Part shown: piece by piece, positions 53,039 to 64,000 of the stretch
Numbering within the stretch: the stretch's first letter is position 1
Layout: every line of letters starts with the position of its first letter
Assembly (NCBI RefSeq): GCF_028690125.1
Contig: NZ_JAQVBV010000012.1
Coordinates: 1 to 64,000, forward strand
Reading direction: 5' to 3'
Length of the DNA: 64,000 nt
From: Bacteroides sp.
Lineage (GTDB): Bacteria > Bacteroidota > Bacteroidia > Bacteroidales > Bacteroidaceae
Notes under the pieces: generated by a model
Database searches by the model: none
What the model saw: the letters and a program-made list of their open reading frames with translations, nothing else
What the model was told of the DNA's origin: nothing
Translations under genes and position numbers: made by a program

Positions 53039-53142
53039 GGCTTTAATGAGATATGAGTTCAGATAAGTCAATCAAATTAACCATATTTAGCAATAGAAAG
53101 GACTGAAAACGATCCCTCTATTCCTATTATAAAATAAATAGC

Positions 53143-54603
53143 ATGGAAAAAAAAGATTTAAAGCCGGCTGGCGTATTCAAGTATTTCGAAGAAATCTGTC
53201 AAGTGCCGCGCCCTTCAAAGAAGGAAGAGAAAATGATTGCCTACCTGAAGGCATTCGGAGCAAAACATAACCTGGAAACAAAAGTAGACGAAGCAGGTAA
53301 CGTATTGATCAAGAAACCTGCTACTCGGGGAAAAGAACACCTCCAAACAGTCGTATTACAGTCACATATCGACATGGTATGCGAAAAGAACAACGATGTT
53401 AAACATGATTTCCTCACTGATCCTATTGAAACAGAAATAGATGGTGAATGGTTGAAGGCAAAAGGAACAACTCTTGGAGCTGACAACGGTATTGGAGTGG
53501 CTACAGAACTTGCCATTCTGACCGATGACAGTATTGAACACGGACCACTGGAATGCCTCTTTACTGTAGATGAAGAAACTGGGCTGACCGGGGCTTTCGC
53601 TCTACAAGAAGGATTTATGAGCGGTGATATTTTGTTGAACCTTGACTCAGAAGACGAAGGAGAAATCTTTATCGGATGTGCCGGAGGTATTGATTCTGTG
53701 GCGGAATTTAAATATAAAGAAGTAGAAGTTCCTGTAGGATATTTTTTCTTCAAAGTAGAAGTAAAAGGCCTGAAAGGTGGACATTCCGGTGCTGATATTC
53801 ATCTAGGAAGAGGTAACGCTAATAAGATATTGAACCGCTTCCTCAGCCGCATGGCTGCCAGACAGGATTTGTATCTTTGTGAGATTAATGGAGGCAACTT
53901 GCGCAATGCTATCGCCCGCGAAGCATATGCTATCTGCGCTGTTCCCGAAAATGCGAAGCATGATGTTCGTACTGAACTGAATATCTTCACCAGCGAAATA
54001 GAAAATGAGCTTGCCGTTATCGAACCGGACTTGAAACTAGTACTTGAATCAGAGATTCCTCGTAAAACAGCGATCGACCAAGATACGATGAACCGCCTGT
54101 TGAAAGCATTATATGCTGCTCCTCACGGAGTATATGCCATGAGTCAGGATATTCCGGGCTTGGTAGAAACTTCTACTAACCTCGCTTCTGTTAAAATGAA
54201 ACCTGATAATATTATCCGTATTGAAACCAGCCAACGCAGTTCTATTTTGTCAGCCCGTAATGATATGGCGAATACGGTGCGTGCAGTTTTCCAACTGGCG
54301 GATGCTACTGTCACCTTTGGTGAAGGATATCCAGGTTGGAAACCGAATCCACACTCAGTCATTCTGGAAGTTGCAACTGAGTCATACAAACGACTGTTCG
54401 GGGTGGATGCCAAGGTTAAAGCTATCCATGCCGGTTTGGAATGCGGCCTGTTCCTCGATAAATATCCGACTTTGGATATGGTTTCTTTCGGTCCGACCCT
54501 TACCGGTGTACATTCACCGGACGAACGGATGCTGATTCCTACTGTAGAGAAATTCTGGAAGCATCTGTTAGATATTCTGGCACATGTCCCGGCAAAGAAA
54601 TGA
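53143..54603 (+). CDS. pepD: Aminoacyl-histidine dipeptidase (PepD)
   Basis: A 486-residue M20-family zinc dipeptidase. Seen: FEEICQVPRPSKKEEKM, LQSHIDMVCEKN (first metal His and Asp), LGADNGIGVA (bridging Asp), DEETGLTGA (catalytic and metal Glu), NLDSEDEGE, and the lid-domain GGHSGADIHLGRGNANK. It cleaves dipeptides, including those with histidine, in the cytoplasm. Complete. Its 3' end overlaps the next frame by 20 nt. Confidence 0.95.
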   Translation: MEKKDLKPAGVFKYFEEICQVPRPSKKEEKMIAYLKAFGAKHNLETKVDEAGNVLIKKPATRGKEHLQTVVLQSHIDMVCEKNNDVKHDFLTDPIETEIDGEWLKAKGTTLGADNGIGVATELAILTDDSIEHGPLECLFTVDEETGLTGAFALQEGFMSGDILLNLDSEDEGEIFIGCAGGIDSVAEFKYKEVEVPVGYFFFKVEVKGLKGGHSGADIHLGRGNANKILNRFLSRMAARQDLYLCEINGGNLRNAIAREAYAICAVPENAKHDVRTELNIFTSEIENELAVIEPDLKLVLESEIPRKTAIDQDTMNRLLKALYAAPHGVYAMSQDIPGLVETSTNLASVKMKPDNIIRIETSQRSSILSARNDMANTVRAVFQLADATVTFGEGYPGWKPNPHSVILEVATESYKRLFGVDAKVKAIHAGLECGLFLDKYPTLDMVSFGPTLTGVHSPDERMLIPTVEKFWKHLLDILAHVPAKK

Positions 54604-55777
54604 CAGACAAATAATTTCACATAAAGAGGATTATGGCGATAGCAAGAAAAGATTAGCTATTGCCATAATCTTTTTGGGTATGTCCTTTTTAATTGTGTTC
54701 CATGCTTGGGGACAAACACAAAAAACACCTGTTATTACTAGACCTCACATCTCTTTCCGAGTGATGGAATGGAATTTAGAAAACTTGTTCGATATTCAGC
54801 ATGATACTTTAAAGAACGATTACGAATTTCTTCCTGACGCCATCCGCCACTGGAACTACAACAGATACCAAAAGAAACTCGTTGATATCGCACGAGTAAT
54901 CACAGCAGTCGGCGAATGGACCCCTCCCGCTTTAGTAGGACTTTGTGAGATAGAAAATGACTCTGTATTACGTGACCTCACCCGACGTTCTCCTCTAAAG
55001 AAATTAGGCTATCGCTATGTTGTAACTCACTCCCCCGATCAACGAGGTATAGACGTAGCTCTACTCTATCAACGTGATGTTTTCAAACTCATATCTTACC
55101 AATCTATAACCATTCCTCCCTTCCGACAACATCGTCCCACAAGAGATTTGCTCCATGTCAGTGGTCTATTATTAACGGGAGATACTTTAGATGTTATTGT
55201 CTGTCATTTTCCATCACGTTCCGGTGGAGCAAAAGAATCTGAGCCATACCGTCTCCACACTGCACAAATTCTGCAGACAGCGGCAGATAGTATTTTATTT
55301 ACCCGTCAGCATCCACAACTGATTATTATGGGAGACTTCAATGACTATCCCACAAATAAATCTATCCGGGAAGTATTAAGCGCACAAGAACCTCCGATAA
55401 ACTCCGTGGACACTGTTACATCAAATAGTTCTTCCGCCTTCTCAATGCCATCCATTTCGCCACAAAAACTTTATCACCTTCTTGCCCGTAAAGCAAAGTC
55501 ACGTGATTTTGGTTCCTACAAATATCACGGAGAATGGGGATTACTTGATCACTTGATCGTATCGGGTACTCTATTAAATAAAGAAAGCAATTTTTATACC
55601 AGTGAAGAAAAAGCTCAGGTTTTCCGAGCTCCATTCCTTCTCACCAAAGATAAAAAATATGGCGACGATGAACCATTCCGTACCTATAAAGGCATGAAAT
55701 ATCAAGGAGGAATCAGTGATCATCTCCCTATTTATAGCGATTTTGAACTAATATTTGACCCGGAAACAGACTACTAA
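54584..55777 (+). CDS. Exported endonuclease/exonuclease/phosphatase-family protein
   Basis: A 397-residue protein. After a basic start a hydrophobic helix (RLAIAIIFLGMSFLIVFHAWG, about 23-43) serves as a signal or anchor. The EEP fold follows: FRVMEWNLENLFD (metal Asn/Glu), LCEIENDSVL, CHFPSRSGG, GDFNDYP and a final SDHLPIYSDF. Likely a periplasmic or surface nuclease or phosphatase. The start overlaps pepD by 20 nt; a second ATG at 54680 would cut into the signal helix. A 22-bp tandem repeat array begins at its stop codon. Confidence 0.88.
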   Translation: MSRQRNDRQIISHKEDYGDSKKRLAIAIIFLGMSFLIVFHAWGQTQKTPVITRPHISFRVMEWNLENLFDIQHDTLKNDYEFLPDAIRHWNYNRYQKKLVDIARVITAVGEWTPPALVGLCEIENDSVLRDLTRRSPLKKLGYRYVVTHSPDQRGIDVALLYQRDVFKLISYQSITIPPFRQHRPTRDLLHVSGLLLTGDTLDVIVCHFPSRSGGAKESEPYRLHTAQILQTAADSILFTRQHPQLIIMGDFNDYPTNKSIREVLSAQEPPINSVDTVTSNSSSAFSMPSISPQKLYHLLARKAKSRDFGSYKYHGEWGLLDHLIVSGTLLNKESNFYTSEEKAQVFRAPFLLTKDKKYGDDEPFRTYKGMKYQGGISDHLPIYSDFELIFDPETDY

Positions 55778-55926
55778 TAGTCGAAATATAGACTATTAAT
55801 AGCTGTCATGTAGAGGATTAATAGCTATCAGGTAGAGTATTAATAGCTGTCATGTAGGGTATTAATAGCTATCATTGAGTATATTAACAGCTGATAAACA
55901 GACCATTAACAGTATGCAGATAAAAT
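55773..55926. repeat. Seven 22-bp tandem repeats
   Basis: Seven consecutive units of exactly 22 bp start at the stop codon of the EEP gene. The best copies share ATTAATAGCTGTCATGTAG (55795, 55839) or ATTAATAGCTATCA (55817, 55861); the outer copies have diverged (ATTAACAG...). No spacers are present. It lies between convergent genes. Confidence 0.85.
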
Positions 55927-56001
55927 TACTTTTTTCAACTACATAAGAGGAGGAGACGTAACAACAAAAAAGTTAATGATGTAGTGAAAAAGTCGGAAAT
56001 A

Positions 56002-57186
56002 CTATTCCGAATATTGATAAACTTTCAAATCAAACTTCGGTACCATTGCAAATAGGTGATCGAATATATCCGACTGAATTCGTTCATATTCTTTCCATAC
56101 CTTATTTCTCGAAAAGAAATATACTTGTATAGGCACTCCGTACATGGTAGCCTCCTTCTGACTGATTATCAGATCTAAATCTTGATTCACAATGGGAAGA
56201 CTACATAAATATCTTTCTATGTATACTCGATATACCTGTGAATTAGTAGGAACCACTCCTTGATCCGGTTGATAATCTGCCATTAAAGGAATTTCTTTTC
56301 GATAACGATCTAACATTTCCGGAGTACAGAATTGAAGAGTTGTCAGATCCAACGTAATATTCTTCATCACCCGGCGACCACCGGATTGCACCATTCCGCG
56401 CCAATTCTGAAAAGACCCGCTTATCAACGTATATGGAGGAATCGTAGAAATTGTATTGTCAAAATTCTGAATCTTGACTGTATTGAGTGAAATTTCTTTC
56501 ACAATACCATTTGCATCACCTGAAGGAAGTGTAACCCAATCTCCCGGACGAATCATATCATTGGCAGAAAGTTGAATCCCCGCAACAAATCCCAGAATGG
56601 AATCTTTAAACACCAACATCAAAATAGCTGCCGAAGCTCCCAGACCAGCAAACAAACTTGCAGGTGATCTATTCACAATAATAGCAATGATGACGATTCC
56701 GCCAACAAAGAAAAGAATAACTTGCAACACTTGGATAAATCCTTTCATAGGTCGATCTTTCATAGACTCCTTCCCGTCATAAATATCCATTATCATTAAT
56801 AATATACCATTAATGGCCAACAACAAGGAAAAAATAATATAAACAGTACAAGCCTTCTGAGAAATAAGCAACAACTCCTTCCCGCGAATAAAAGCCATAG
56901 GTAGTAAAGCATAAATCAAAAATGCAGGAATCGTATGAATCAGATTGTGAAACACTCTTCGCTTCATTAACAACGTATTCCATACGTGTGGTTTGCGACG
57001 AGTATATTGTCGCATTCCTCCTACAAAAATCGCCTGACAGAGATAGTTCAATCCAATAGCAATCGCAACCATCAATATGGCAATTATCGTTTCATCAAAC
57101 CGATTCGCTATGTTCGGTTCCATCCCCCAATCTATCAGGATTTTATTCATCCATTTTCCTAAATCGACTACTAGCATAAGTTCCAT
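56002..57186 (-). CDS. MscS-family mechanosensitive ion channel
   Basis: A 394-residue membrane protein with about five hydrophobic segments. The MscS core reads GLGASAAILMLVFKDSILGFVAGIQLSANDMIRPGDWVTLPSGDANGIVKEISLNTVKIQNFDNTISTIPPYTLISGSFQNW (pore helix and beta domain). It is of the YbdG-like longer type with a cytoplasmic C-terminal domain. It relieves osmotic pressure. ATG 57186 is preferred; the longer frame begins with TTG. It is a single gene. Confidence 0.9.
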   Translation of the reverse strand: MELMLVVDLGKWMNKILIDWGMEPNIANRFDETIIAILMVAIAIGLNYLCQAIFVGGMRQYTRRKPHVWNTLLMKRRVFHNLIHTIPAFLIYALLPMAFIRGKELLLISQKACTVYIIFSLLLAINGILLMIMDIYDGKESMKDRPMKGFIQVLQVILFFVGGIVIIAIIVNRSPASLFAGLGASAAILMLVFKDSILGFVAGIQLSANDMIRPGDWVTLPSGDANGIVKEISLNTVKIQNFDNTISTIPPYTLISGSFQNWRGMVQSGGRRVMKNITLDLTTLQFCTPEMLDRYRKEIPLMADYQPDQGVVPTNSQVYRVYIERYLCSLPIVNQDLDLIISQKEATMYGVPIQVYFFSRNKVWKEYERIQSDIFDHLFAMVPKFDLKVYQYSE

Positions 57187-57299
57187 CTTTTTAGATAGAA
57201 TAACAGGCAAATTACAATTTAGTTTAGAAAAAAAGGGCTGATAGCCGATTCAATAATCGAAACTACCAGTCCCACTGCTACTCTCTAAGCATTTCTTCT

Positions 57300-58847
57300 C
57301 TATAGTGGCAGGCCGTAGCGGTCATCTACAATCTTTTCCAACTGTTCCGCCATCTTCTTAACTAATTTATGTTTCTCTTCTGCCAAGTTATTCTTTTCTG
57401 CCGGATCTTTCCTCAAATCATAGAGTTGTGGTTCCGGGCTATTTCCTAACTCAATGTTCACTTGTTTATTATATACCGGACCTTTTCCGGGACGAAGATA
57501 TTTCCACACACCATCCGTCACCGAAAGATTATTCTGTGCATTCTGAAGCACAAGCCATTCCCGGCCTTTCTTCTGTTTACCTGTCCAAGACTTCAACATG
57601 GACTCACTGTCCGGTGCCGCACCTTCAGGCAAATGAGTATTCAATATATCTGCCAATGTTGCAAACCAGTCTATCTGGCAAAGCAATGCATCCGAAACAA
57701 TTCCCGGGCGAATGACATTCTTCCAACTCCAGATACAAGGGACCCGTGTACCTGCTTCATAAGCACTATACTTTCCACCACGATAAACACCTCCCGGCTT
57801 ATGATCTCCCAACAGCTCCACAGCTTGATCTTTGTATCCATCGTCTACCACCGGACCATTATCACTCGAAAGTATCACCAAAGTATTATTGTCCAATCCC
57901 AAACGTTCCAACGTATTCAGTATTTCACCTACCGACCAGTCAAATTCGAGTAAACAATCACCACGAGGTCCCATTCCACTCTTACCTGCAAATTGTGCAC
58001 CCGGCACACGGGGAACATGTGCATCCTGTGTGGCAAAATACAAGAAGAAAGGTGCATCTTTATGCCCTTCAATAAAGGAAACTGCTTTACCAGTCAATGT
58101 TTCTGCTATCTTATCATCCTGCCAGAGAGCCGACTTTCCACCTTTCATATATCCAATACGGGAAATTCCATTCACAATACTCTGATTGTGTCCATGAGAA
58201 GGGTGCATTTTCAACAAATCCGGATCATCTTTTCCAGTAGGTTCACCGGGAAAATTCTTTTGATAACTCACTTGAACAGGATCATTCGGATCCAGATTAA
58301 TCACCTGATCATTTTCCACAAACACACAAGGTACACGATCGCCGGTGGCTGCCATAATAAATGAATACTCAAAACCGATATCATTAGTTCCGGGTTTCAA
58401 CGGTTTGTTCCAATCCTGTTCACCTCCTTTGTCTCCCAGACCCAGATGCCATTTACCCACTACTCCTGTATGATAGTCGGCATCCTTAAACATATCTGCC
58501 ATAGTATAACGTTCCGGACGGATAATAGAAGCTGCATCACCATCCGCAATTCCTGTCCCTGCCCTTCTCCAAGCATATTCACCTGTCAGCATTGCATAAC
58601 GGGAGGGTGTACTCGTAGCGGCGGCGCTATGTGCATTCGTAAAACGTATCCCCATAGCAGCAAGACGTTCTACATTTGGAGTATGAATTGTTTTCGCTCC
58701 GTTACAACTCAAATCTCCATAGCCAATATCATCCGCATAAATAAAAACCACATTCGGACGATTCATTTGATTCTCCTGTGCTGTTGCCTGAGAAACCAGA
58801 CAAGAAGTCAATGCCAATGGCAATACCCCATACATTTCCTTTTTCAT
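57300..58847 (-). CDS. Secreted arylsulfatase (Ser-type)
   Basis: A 515-residue sulfatase. Signal peptide to about residue 23 (QATAQ), then NVVFIYADDIGYGDLSCNGA (D39, D40 metal ligands), and the maturation motif STPSRYAMLTGEYAWR with S79 as the formylglycine precursor. GKWHLGLGDK and FLYFATQDAHVPR add the active-site Lys/His. It belongs to the arylsulfatase A-like group. It is the last gene of the GH2-GH29-sulfatase operon, 4 nt after the fucosidase gene, and probably removes sulfate from the same glycan. Confidence 0.93.
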   Translation of the reverse strand: MKKEMYGVLPLALTSCLVSQATAQENQMNRPNVVFIYADDIGYGDLSCNGAKTIHTPNVERLAAMGIRFTNAHSAAATSTPSRYAMLTGEYAWRRAGTGIADGDAASIIRPERYTMADMFKDADYHTGVVGKWHLGLGDKGGEQDWNKPLKPGTNDIGFEYSFIMAATGDRVPCVFVENDQVINLDPNDPVQVSYQKNFPGEPTGKDDPDLLKMHPSHGHNQSIVNGISRIGYMKGGKSALWQDDKIAETLTGKAVSFIEGHKDAPFFLYFATQDAHVPRVPGAQFAGKSGMGPRGDCLLEFDWSVGEILNTLERLGLDNNTLVILSSDNGPVVDDGYKDQAVELLGDHKPGGVYRGGKYSAYEAGTRVPCIWSWKNVIRPGIVSDALLCQIDWFATLADILNTHLPEGAAPDSESMLKSWTGKQKKGREWLVLQNAQNNLSVTDGVWKYLRPGKGPVYNKQVNIELGNSPEPQLYDLRKDPAEKNNLAEEKHKLVKKMAEQLEKIVDDRYGLPL

Positions 58848-58851
58848 ATCG

Positions 58852-60672
58852 TCATTTGATAATTGTCACTCCTATTTCATTCATCTCAACTTTAGCGGCA
58901 GTAGAAGTCGGCGTAGTAGATTCCAACCTGATAAAACGTGCGGGAATCTTCTTTCCGAAAGAAACAGTTTGCGGCAATGGATTATTCATTATATTACTAA
59001 ATTCACCGTTAGCTGACACTTCCTGCCATTTCTTTCCGTCGATGCTCACATAAAACTTATAGCGGAAAGCCATTGACGGTTTTGCTTCTGCTTTCAGAGG
59101 AGCATATGTAAAAGCAGAAAGGGTAACCTCCTGACCTAAATCAATCGTCAATGGAGAAACTGACAACATTTTCCATTCCGAACGAGGCAGTGTATTCCAG
59201 TCTTCCCCCTGAACTCCTTCCTGAAGCGGTTCTGCATTATAAGCAGCAACCTGACTGATATTTGCCTTTAGCCGGCACTTGTCTATTCTGACCCGTAATT
59301 GGCCGGCTTTTATAGTTGGGAAACGCAACAAACGTTTATAGCCAACTGTTGTCCCCTTCCCTATTTCTTTCCAGCCATTATCCGTCAGCGCCTCCACCGT
59401 AAAAGCTTCCACCCGCTGACCTTTTGTTATATCTTCCCGAATCATTACTATATTAATCTCCGATCCCGGTTTCAAAGCATATATCTTTTCACTTCCCGAA
59501 GCCGCATCCCAATATTTTCGTCCTTTCTTCACCCTGTTATCGGAAAATACATTTTTACGGTAAGCTGCAAATTCCATTAAACGTTTCACATCTGCTTCAT
59601 GAATCAACCCTCTGCGATCAGGAGGGATATTCAGTAAAAGCACTGAATTATAGCCAACCGATTGAAAATAAATATCTGTCAATTGTTTCAGTGATTTCAC
59701 TTTACTGTCTTCCTCAGTATGATAAAACCATCCCGGACGAATAGAAACGTCTACTTCCGAAGGATACCAGAATAATTCAGTCGCTTTCTCAATCATATCA
59801 CGGCTTCCCAAGTCTTTTGAAAGGCTAGATATACCCAAACGGTTATTACTTTCATCCGAACGTCCGTAAATTCCCGGAGCTAATACGGTGGCACTCCATT
59901 CAGTCTCACGCCCCAGACCTTTTTCATTACCTACCCAACGGACATCATCTCCCATAATGGCCATCACTGCTTTCGGCTGTAATCGCTGTATCGTCTTGTA
60001 GAATATATCCCAATCATAAACCTGTTTCTTTCCATTTGGCCCTTCTCCATTTGCACCGTCAAACCAGACTTCATGTACTTCCCCATAATTGGTCAGCAAC
60101 TCCGTCAGTTGCTGGACGAAGAATTCATTATAACGAGGAGAATCTCCATAACACTCGGCATTCCTATCCCACGGAGACAGGTAGACTCCGAACTTCATGC
60201 CATATTTATCGCATGCCTCCCGAAGCTCTTTCACTACATCTCCCCGACCATTTTTCCAAGAAGATGAAGCTACGGAATGTTTTGTGGTAGCTGTAGGCCA
60301 AAGGCAAAATCCATCATGATGTTTTGCCGTCAGAATCACCATTTTAAATCCGGCGTCTTTAAGACTACGTACCCACTGCCCCGCATCTAATCCGGAAGGA
60401 TTAAAAAGTGCCGGATTTTCCTTTCCGTCCCCCCATTCACGTCCGGTAAAGGTATTGATACCGAAGTGAAGAAATGCAGTCAGTTCCATTTGTTGCCAGG
60501 CATATTGTTGGGGAGTGGGGGCTAGCCTGGCAGCCAAATCTACTTTCTGCTCAAGGGTAGCATACGGGGGAAATTCGATATGCTTCACATAATAGTTTTC
60601 TTTCTTCTGTGCCTGACCGCTTAACACTATGGCAGAGGACAGGAAAAGGGAAATCAGCAGTTTATTCATCAT
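58852..60672 (-). CDS. GH29 alpha-L-fucosidase with C-terminal F5/8-type domain
   Basis: A 606-residue exported glycosidase. Signal peptide to about residue 21, catalytic barrel with LTAKHHDGFCLWPT, YLSPWDRN and the nucleophile region EVWFDGANGEG (D205), and a C-terminal ~100-residue F5/8 discoidin-like carbohydrate-binding domain (FRYKFYVSIDGKKWQEVSANGEF ... ARFIRLESTTPT). It removes terminal alpha-L-fucose from host or dietary glycans in the periplasm. It lies 23 nt after the GH2 gene. Confidence 0.95.
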   Translation of the reverse strand: MMNKLLISLFLSSAIVLSGQAQKKENYYVKHIEFPPYATLEQKVDLAARLAPTPQQYAWQQMELTAFLHFGINTFTGREWGDGKENPALFNPSGLDAGQWVRSLKDAGFKMVILTAKHHDGFCLWPTATTKHSVASSSWKNGRGDVVKELREACDKYGMKFGVYLSPWDRNAECYGDSPRYNEFFVQQLTELLTNYGEVHEVWFDGANGEGPNGKKQVYDWDIFYKTIQRLQPKAVMAIMGDDVRWVGNEKGLGRETEWSATVLAPGIYGRSDESNNRLGISSLSKDLGSRDMIEKATELFWYPSEVDVSIRPGWFYHTEEDSKVKSLKQLTDIYFQSVGYNSVLLLNIPPDRRGLIHEADVKRLMEFAAYRKNVFSDNRVKKGRKYWDAASGSEKIYALKPGSEINIVMIREDITKGQRVEAFTVEALTDNGWKEIGKGTTVGYKRLLRFPTIKAGQLRVRIDKCRLKANISQVAAYNAEPLQEGVQGEDWNTLPRSEWKMLSVSPLTIDLGQEVTLSAFTYAPLKAEAKPSMAFRYKFYVSIDGKKWQEVSANGEFSNIMNNPLPQTVSFGKKIPARFIRLESTTPTSTAAKVEMNEIGVTIIK

Positions 60673-60695
60673 CTCAAAATATATATTTGATACTT

Positions 60696-63794
<3,099 letters not shown>

Positions 63795-63826
63795 TTAAAG
63801 TAGTTGAGTTGCCAAAGCAGACTACA

Positions 63827-64000
63827 CTACCATTCAACTATAATTAATGATTGGATTATCACTTCATCAAAATATTTTTTTGATTCCTGACCAGGACGAA
63901 CATGGCCTTTAGAACATACTCCTACTCCTAGAGTAGCTACCTTAACATAGCGGATTGTTACTCCTTTCATATCCATTGAAAGTTTCTACATAAACATTCC
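63827..64000 (-). pseudogene. C-terminal end of an F5/8-type domain protein, possibly broken
   Basis: On the minus strand the frame after a TAG at 63985-63987 reads LSMDMKGVTIRYVKVATLGVGVCSKG and on to ESKKYFDEVIIQ, stopping at 63827. TIRYVKV...G.C..GH..GQ...YFDE(V/I)I(V/I)Q is how F5/8 or chitobiase-C-terminal domains of Bacteroides glycosidases (for example GH20) end. The stop just upstream in the same frame suggests a frameshift, or the gene's body is read in another frame beyond the window edge. Confidence 0.5.

Noticed and set aside
55773..55926. The 22-bp repeats as a CRISPR array
   Set aside because: Units are directly adjacent without spacers and there are no cas genes in the window.
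57462..57953. Overlapping plus-strand frames of 95-163 codons within the sulfatase gene
   Set aside because: They are shadows of the minus-strand sulfatase; no promoter or recognisable domain was seen.

Overview
The window looks like a chromosomal stretch of a gut Bacteroides species. Evidence: TAnnTTTG-type -7 boxes precede most genes (TATCTTTG is repeated many times), a UpxY/UpxZ capsule operon sits behind an invertible promoter, both clear sulfatases are of the Ser type, there is an operon of glycan-degrading enzymes, the Rho factor has a long disordered insert, and the VirE-N/DUF3987/DUF4248/HU-like/smalltalk/amidase module typical of the genus is present. I cannot name the species from sequence alone.

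Layout. 1-3 kb: an AraC-family regulator, a scar of gene fragments (ASCH-like and HigB-like pieces), a DUF4062 protein whose last residues resemble the SSB C-terminal peptide, and tRNA-Cys. 3-6 kb: a fused FeoA-FeoB ferrous iron transporter with its small Cys-rich partner, then a small frameshifted gene. 6.3-10.6 kb: the VirE-N / DUF3987 / DUF4248 / HU-like / smalltalk / amidase module. 10.6-11.6 kb: remnants of an AAA-ATPase gene and of an IS66 element.

11.7-34.8 kb: a capsular polysaccharide locus on the minus strand. In transcription order it runs from an invertible promoter (21-bp inverted repeats; drawn here pointing away from the operon, that is OFF) through upxY, upxZ, a Wza-like exporter, a Wzz-like chain-length protein, a CapD-like dehydratase, a decayed membrane-protein gene, a CapE-like dehydratase, two DegT-family proteins around a GNAT, a Wzx flippase, a TupA-like ATP-grasp protein, four family-2 glycosyltransferases, an EpsG/Wzy-like polymerase, an acetyltransferase, a PglC-like initiating transferase, a third DegT aminotransferase and a UDP-glucose dehydrogenase. 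A tyrosine recombinase lies beside the invertible segment. The middle of the locus (about 16-24 kb) is visibly richer in A+T than its flanks.

35-57 kb: housekeeping and general genes: tilS, an EFR1-type ferredoxin, rho, a sulfatase, a MATE transporter, ffh, a DUF4886 protein, a TlpA-like thioredoxin, folD, a CapA-like protein, tRNA-His, a PspC protein, dnaX, an FtsB/DivIC-like protein, an OmpH-like lipoprotein, pepD, a secreted endonuclease/exonuclease/phosphatase protein followed by a 22-bp tandem repeat array, and an MscS channel. 57.3-64 kb: a minus-strand operon of GH2 beta-galactosidase, GH29 alpha-L-fucosidase and sulfatase, fitting breakdown of fucosylated, sulfated host glycans, with the end of a further carbohydrate-binding protein at the right edge.

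Observations I rate highest: the SSB-tail-like C-terminus of the DUF4062 protein; a DegT-family paralogue in the capsule locus whose PLP lysine is an arginine; the OFF-oriented capsule inverton next to a recombinase with a possible Arg-to-Cys change at a catalytic position; and the coding minisatellite plus AT-hook in the disordered part of Rho.
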